Part shown: positions 62,928 to 64,000 of the stretch, in pieces
Layout: each line of letters opens with the position of its first letter
Position numbering within the stretch: the first letter of the stretch is position 1
Assembly: GCF_001653515.1 (NCBI RefSeq)
Contig: NZ_LYOY01000029.1
Coordinates: 1,426,001-1,490,000 of the forward strand
Direction of reading: 5' to 3'
Source of the DNA: Streptomyces sp. ERV7
GTDB lineage: Bacteria; Actinomycetota; Actinomycetes; Streptomycetales; Streptomycetaceae
DNA: 64,000 nt
The notes under the pieces: generated by a model
The model's input: only the letters and a program-made list of their open reading frames with translations
Databases searched by the model: none
Told to the model about the DNA's origin: nothing
Translations under genes and position numbers: made by a program

Positions 62928-62974
62928 CGCCTCGATGGTCGTAGGCCGGGTTCGACTCCCGGCCGGGGCGCTCC
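62928..62974 (+). repeat. 47-bp direct repeat, copy 2
   Basis: The second copy of the repeat at 62406-62452. The two differences are A/T at position 15 and T/C at position 20. The second changes a G-T pair to G-C and so keeps the hairpin (GGCCGGG-TTCGACT-CCCGGCC). It begins 24 bp after the NUDIX stop codon. Confidence 0.75.
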
Positions 62975-63059
62975 TTCTTCCGCCCGGGGCGGGCGCCGTC
63001 TCTCCACAAGCCGCGCCCGCTCCGGTCTCTCCCATCCCTCTGTGATCAGGAGTTTCGTC

Positions 63060-63353
63060 ATGCGTTCGTACATCAATGGCCGTCGGGCCGTGACCAGCAA
63101 CGACTTCGTCGAACTCGCCCTGGGCACCCCGGTCGAACTGTGGCTGGGTGTGGAGGGCGAGAGCGAGATGGAGCGCGCGGCCCGTCTGGACGCGGCCCGC
63201 GACATCCTCGCGGAGAACCCCGGTATGCCGGACGACGCGATCCGGATCGCGGCCTGCGCGATCGAGGACCACGCGGCGGAGCTGTTCAACGTCGTAGCGC
63301 TGGCTCGCCCGGTCTCCCGGCGCCGTTCGGCGCGCAAGGAGGCGGCGGCATGA
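63060..63353 (+). CDS. small protein of the mobile element, unknown function
   Basis: A 97-residue soluble protein (RSYINGRRAVTSNDFVELAL, VELWLGVEGESEMERAARLD, then a basic tail RPVSRRRSARKE). No motif is recognised. ATG 63060 has SD AGGAG. Its stop overlaps the start of the DUF2637 gene (ATGA), so the two are coupled. Genes like this precede spdB-type genes in many AICEs, which suggests a spread or transfer accessory role. Confidence 0.7.
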   Translation: MRSYINGRRAVTSNDFVELALGTPVELWLGVEGESEMERAARLDAARDILAENPGMPDDAIRIAACAIEDHAAELFNVVALARPVSRRRSARKEAAA

Positions 63354-64000
63354 CTGCCGGCACCGCGACCGAGCGTCCGGTGATTCCGCCGCTGACGCGC
63401 CCGGAACTCGGGCTGGCCGGTGTCGGCGCCGCCGCTGCGGCTGGTGTCGGCTCGCTCGGCTTCCTCGCTTCCTTCGACGCGGTCTCGTCGGCCGCGCTGC
63501 GGTGGGGGTTCACCGAGCCGTGGATGCTGCCCGTGGGCATCGACGGGGCTATCCCGGTGTTCACCGTCGCCAACCTTCTGCTGATCCGCATGGACATGGG
63601 CTTGGCGTGGGTGCGGTTCGTGCCCTGGCTGCTGACTCTCGTCACGTGCGGGTTGAACGTCGCCGCGGGTGAGGGGATGTGGGCCAAGCTGGCCCACGGC
63701 ACGATGCCGCTGCTGTGGGTGGTCTTCTCCGAGATCGGCGCGCACATCTACGCCGTCCGCATCGGCGCGGTCACCGGCCGCCGGATGGACAAGATCCGGT
63801 GGACGCGGTGGCTGCTGGCCCCGTGGCCGACGTTCACGCTGTGGCGGCGCATGACGCTGTGGGAGATCACCTCCTACGCCGACGCCCTCACCCGCGAACG
63901 TGAGCGGCAGTTGGCGCGTGCTGACCTGCGCGAGCAGTACGGCCGCAGGTGGCGTTCGAGGACACCCCGCCGGGCCCGCGTCCTGCTCAGGCTCGGGGAC
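63350..64000 (+). CDS. DUF2637/SpdB-like membrane protein, truncated by window end
   Basis: At least 217 residues, still open at the window edge. Four hydrophobic segments at about 22-44, 62-80, 88-105 and 117-137 (LGLAGVGAAAAAGVGSLGFL, WMLPVGIDGAIPVFTVANLL, FVPWLLTLVTCGLNVAAG, MPLLWVVFSEIGAHIYAV) are followed by a basic cytoplasmic region (RWTRWLLAPWPTFTLWRRMT). This is DUF2637, the SpdB-type protein linked to intramycelial spread of AICEs and Streptomyces plasmids. A DNA-translocase gene (TraB/FtsK-like) is expected further on. Confidence 0.82.
   Translation, partial: MTAGTATERPVIPPLTRPELGLAGVGAAAAAGVGSLGFLASFDAVSSAALRWGFTEPWMLPVGIDGAIPVFTVANLLLIRMDMGLAWVRFVPWLLTLVTCGLNVAAGEGMWAKLAHGTMPLLWVVFSEIGAHIYAVRIGAVTGRRMDKIRWTRWLLAPWPTFTLWRRMTLWEITSYADALTRERERQLARADLREQYGRRWRSRTPRRARVLLRLGD

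Overview
The window is chromosomal DNA of a Streptomyces. Base composition is very GC-rich, GTG and TTG starts are frequent, genes overlap by ATGA or GTGA, and the gene order is the conserved core-chromosome order of the genus. Function calls come from motifs read directly in the translations. No database search was run. || Layout. 1-9.4 kb: start of mfd (minus), an acyltransferase, an ECF sigma factor with a membrane partner whose 3' end looks frameshifted, a DUF2079 membrane protein, a MacB/FtsX-type ABC exporter pair (minus) and a 14-TM MFS exporter. 9.4-12.8 kb: an intergenic cluster of GC-rich palindromic repeats, a DUF485/sodium:solute symporter pair and a coiled-coil protein. 13.0-17.5 kb: a divergent locus of two deaminase-fold proteins and SUKH-family proteins, the most unusual host locus here. 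One 630-residue chain joins an Imm35-like domain, a Pro/Gly linker, a deaminase-like domain and SUKH-4. || 17.5-28 kb: an orphan sensor kinase, tRNA-Gln(UUG), glmU-prs-rplY(L25)-pth, ppc (minus), and a desaturase/TetR operon. 28-33 kb: a secreted FG-GAP protein, the divergent pair tam/tamR, a LuxR-type response regulator and a GNAT protein. 33-45 kb: the galT-galE-galK operon (minus), an atypical response regulator without the phosphoacceptor Asp, a membrane-anchored PQQ-type propeller with a DasR-like operator upstream, a DeoR/NUDIX pair, a seven-bladed WWDG-repeat propeller, a sugar:sodium symporter and a BBE oxidoreductase. || 45-52 kb: a HAD phosphatase, an aldehyde dehydrogenase, a divergent WYL regulator/NmrA pair, and a NiCoT transporter preceded by a cobalamin riboswitch. 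Two gene remnants follow. 52.3-59.9 kb: the conserved ispE-ksgA-rpfB cluster, tatD, a zinc-ribbon protein, rsmI and pmt (protein O-mannosyltransferase). || From about 59.9 kb to the window end composition is less GC-rich and the content is that of an actinomycete integrative and conjugative element (AICE). It holds a GntR-NUDIX fusion regulator, an XRE regulator, a NUDIX protein, a small unknown protein and a DUF2637/SpdB-like membrane protein running off the end. Its control region (61.97-62.49 kb) carries a 14-bp inverted repeat near the XRE gene, a promoter overlapped by two identical 14-bp palindromes, and one of two 47-bp direct repeats that form a T-arm-like hairpin around the NUDIX gene. 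Integrase, replicase and transfer genes are not in view.
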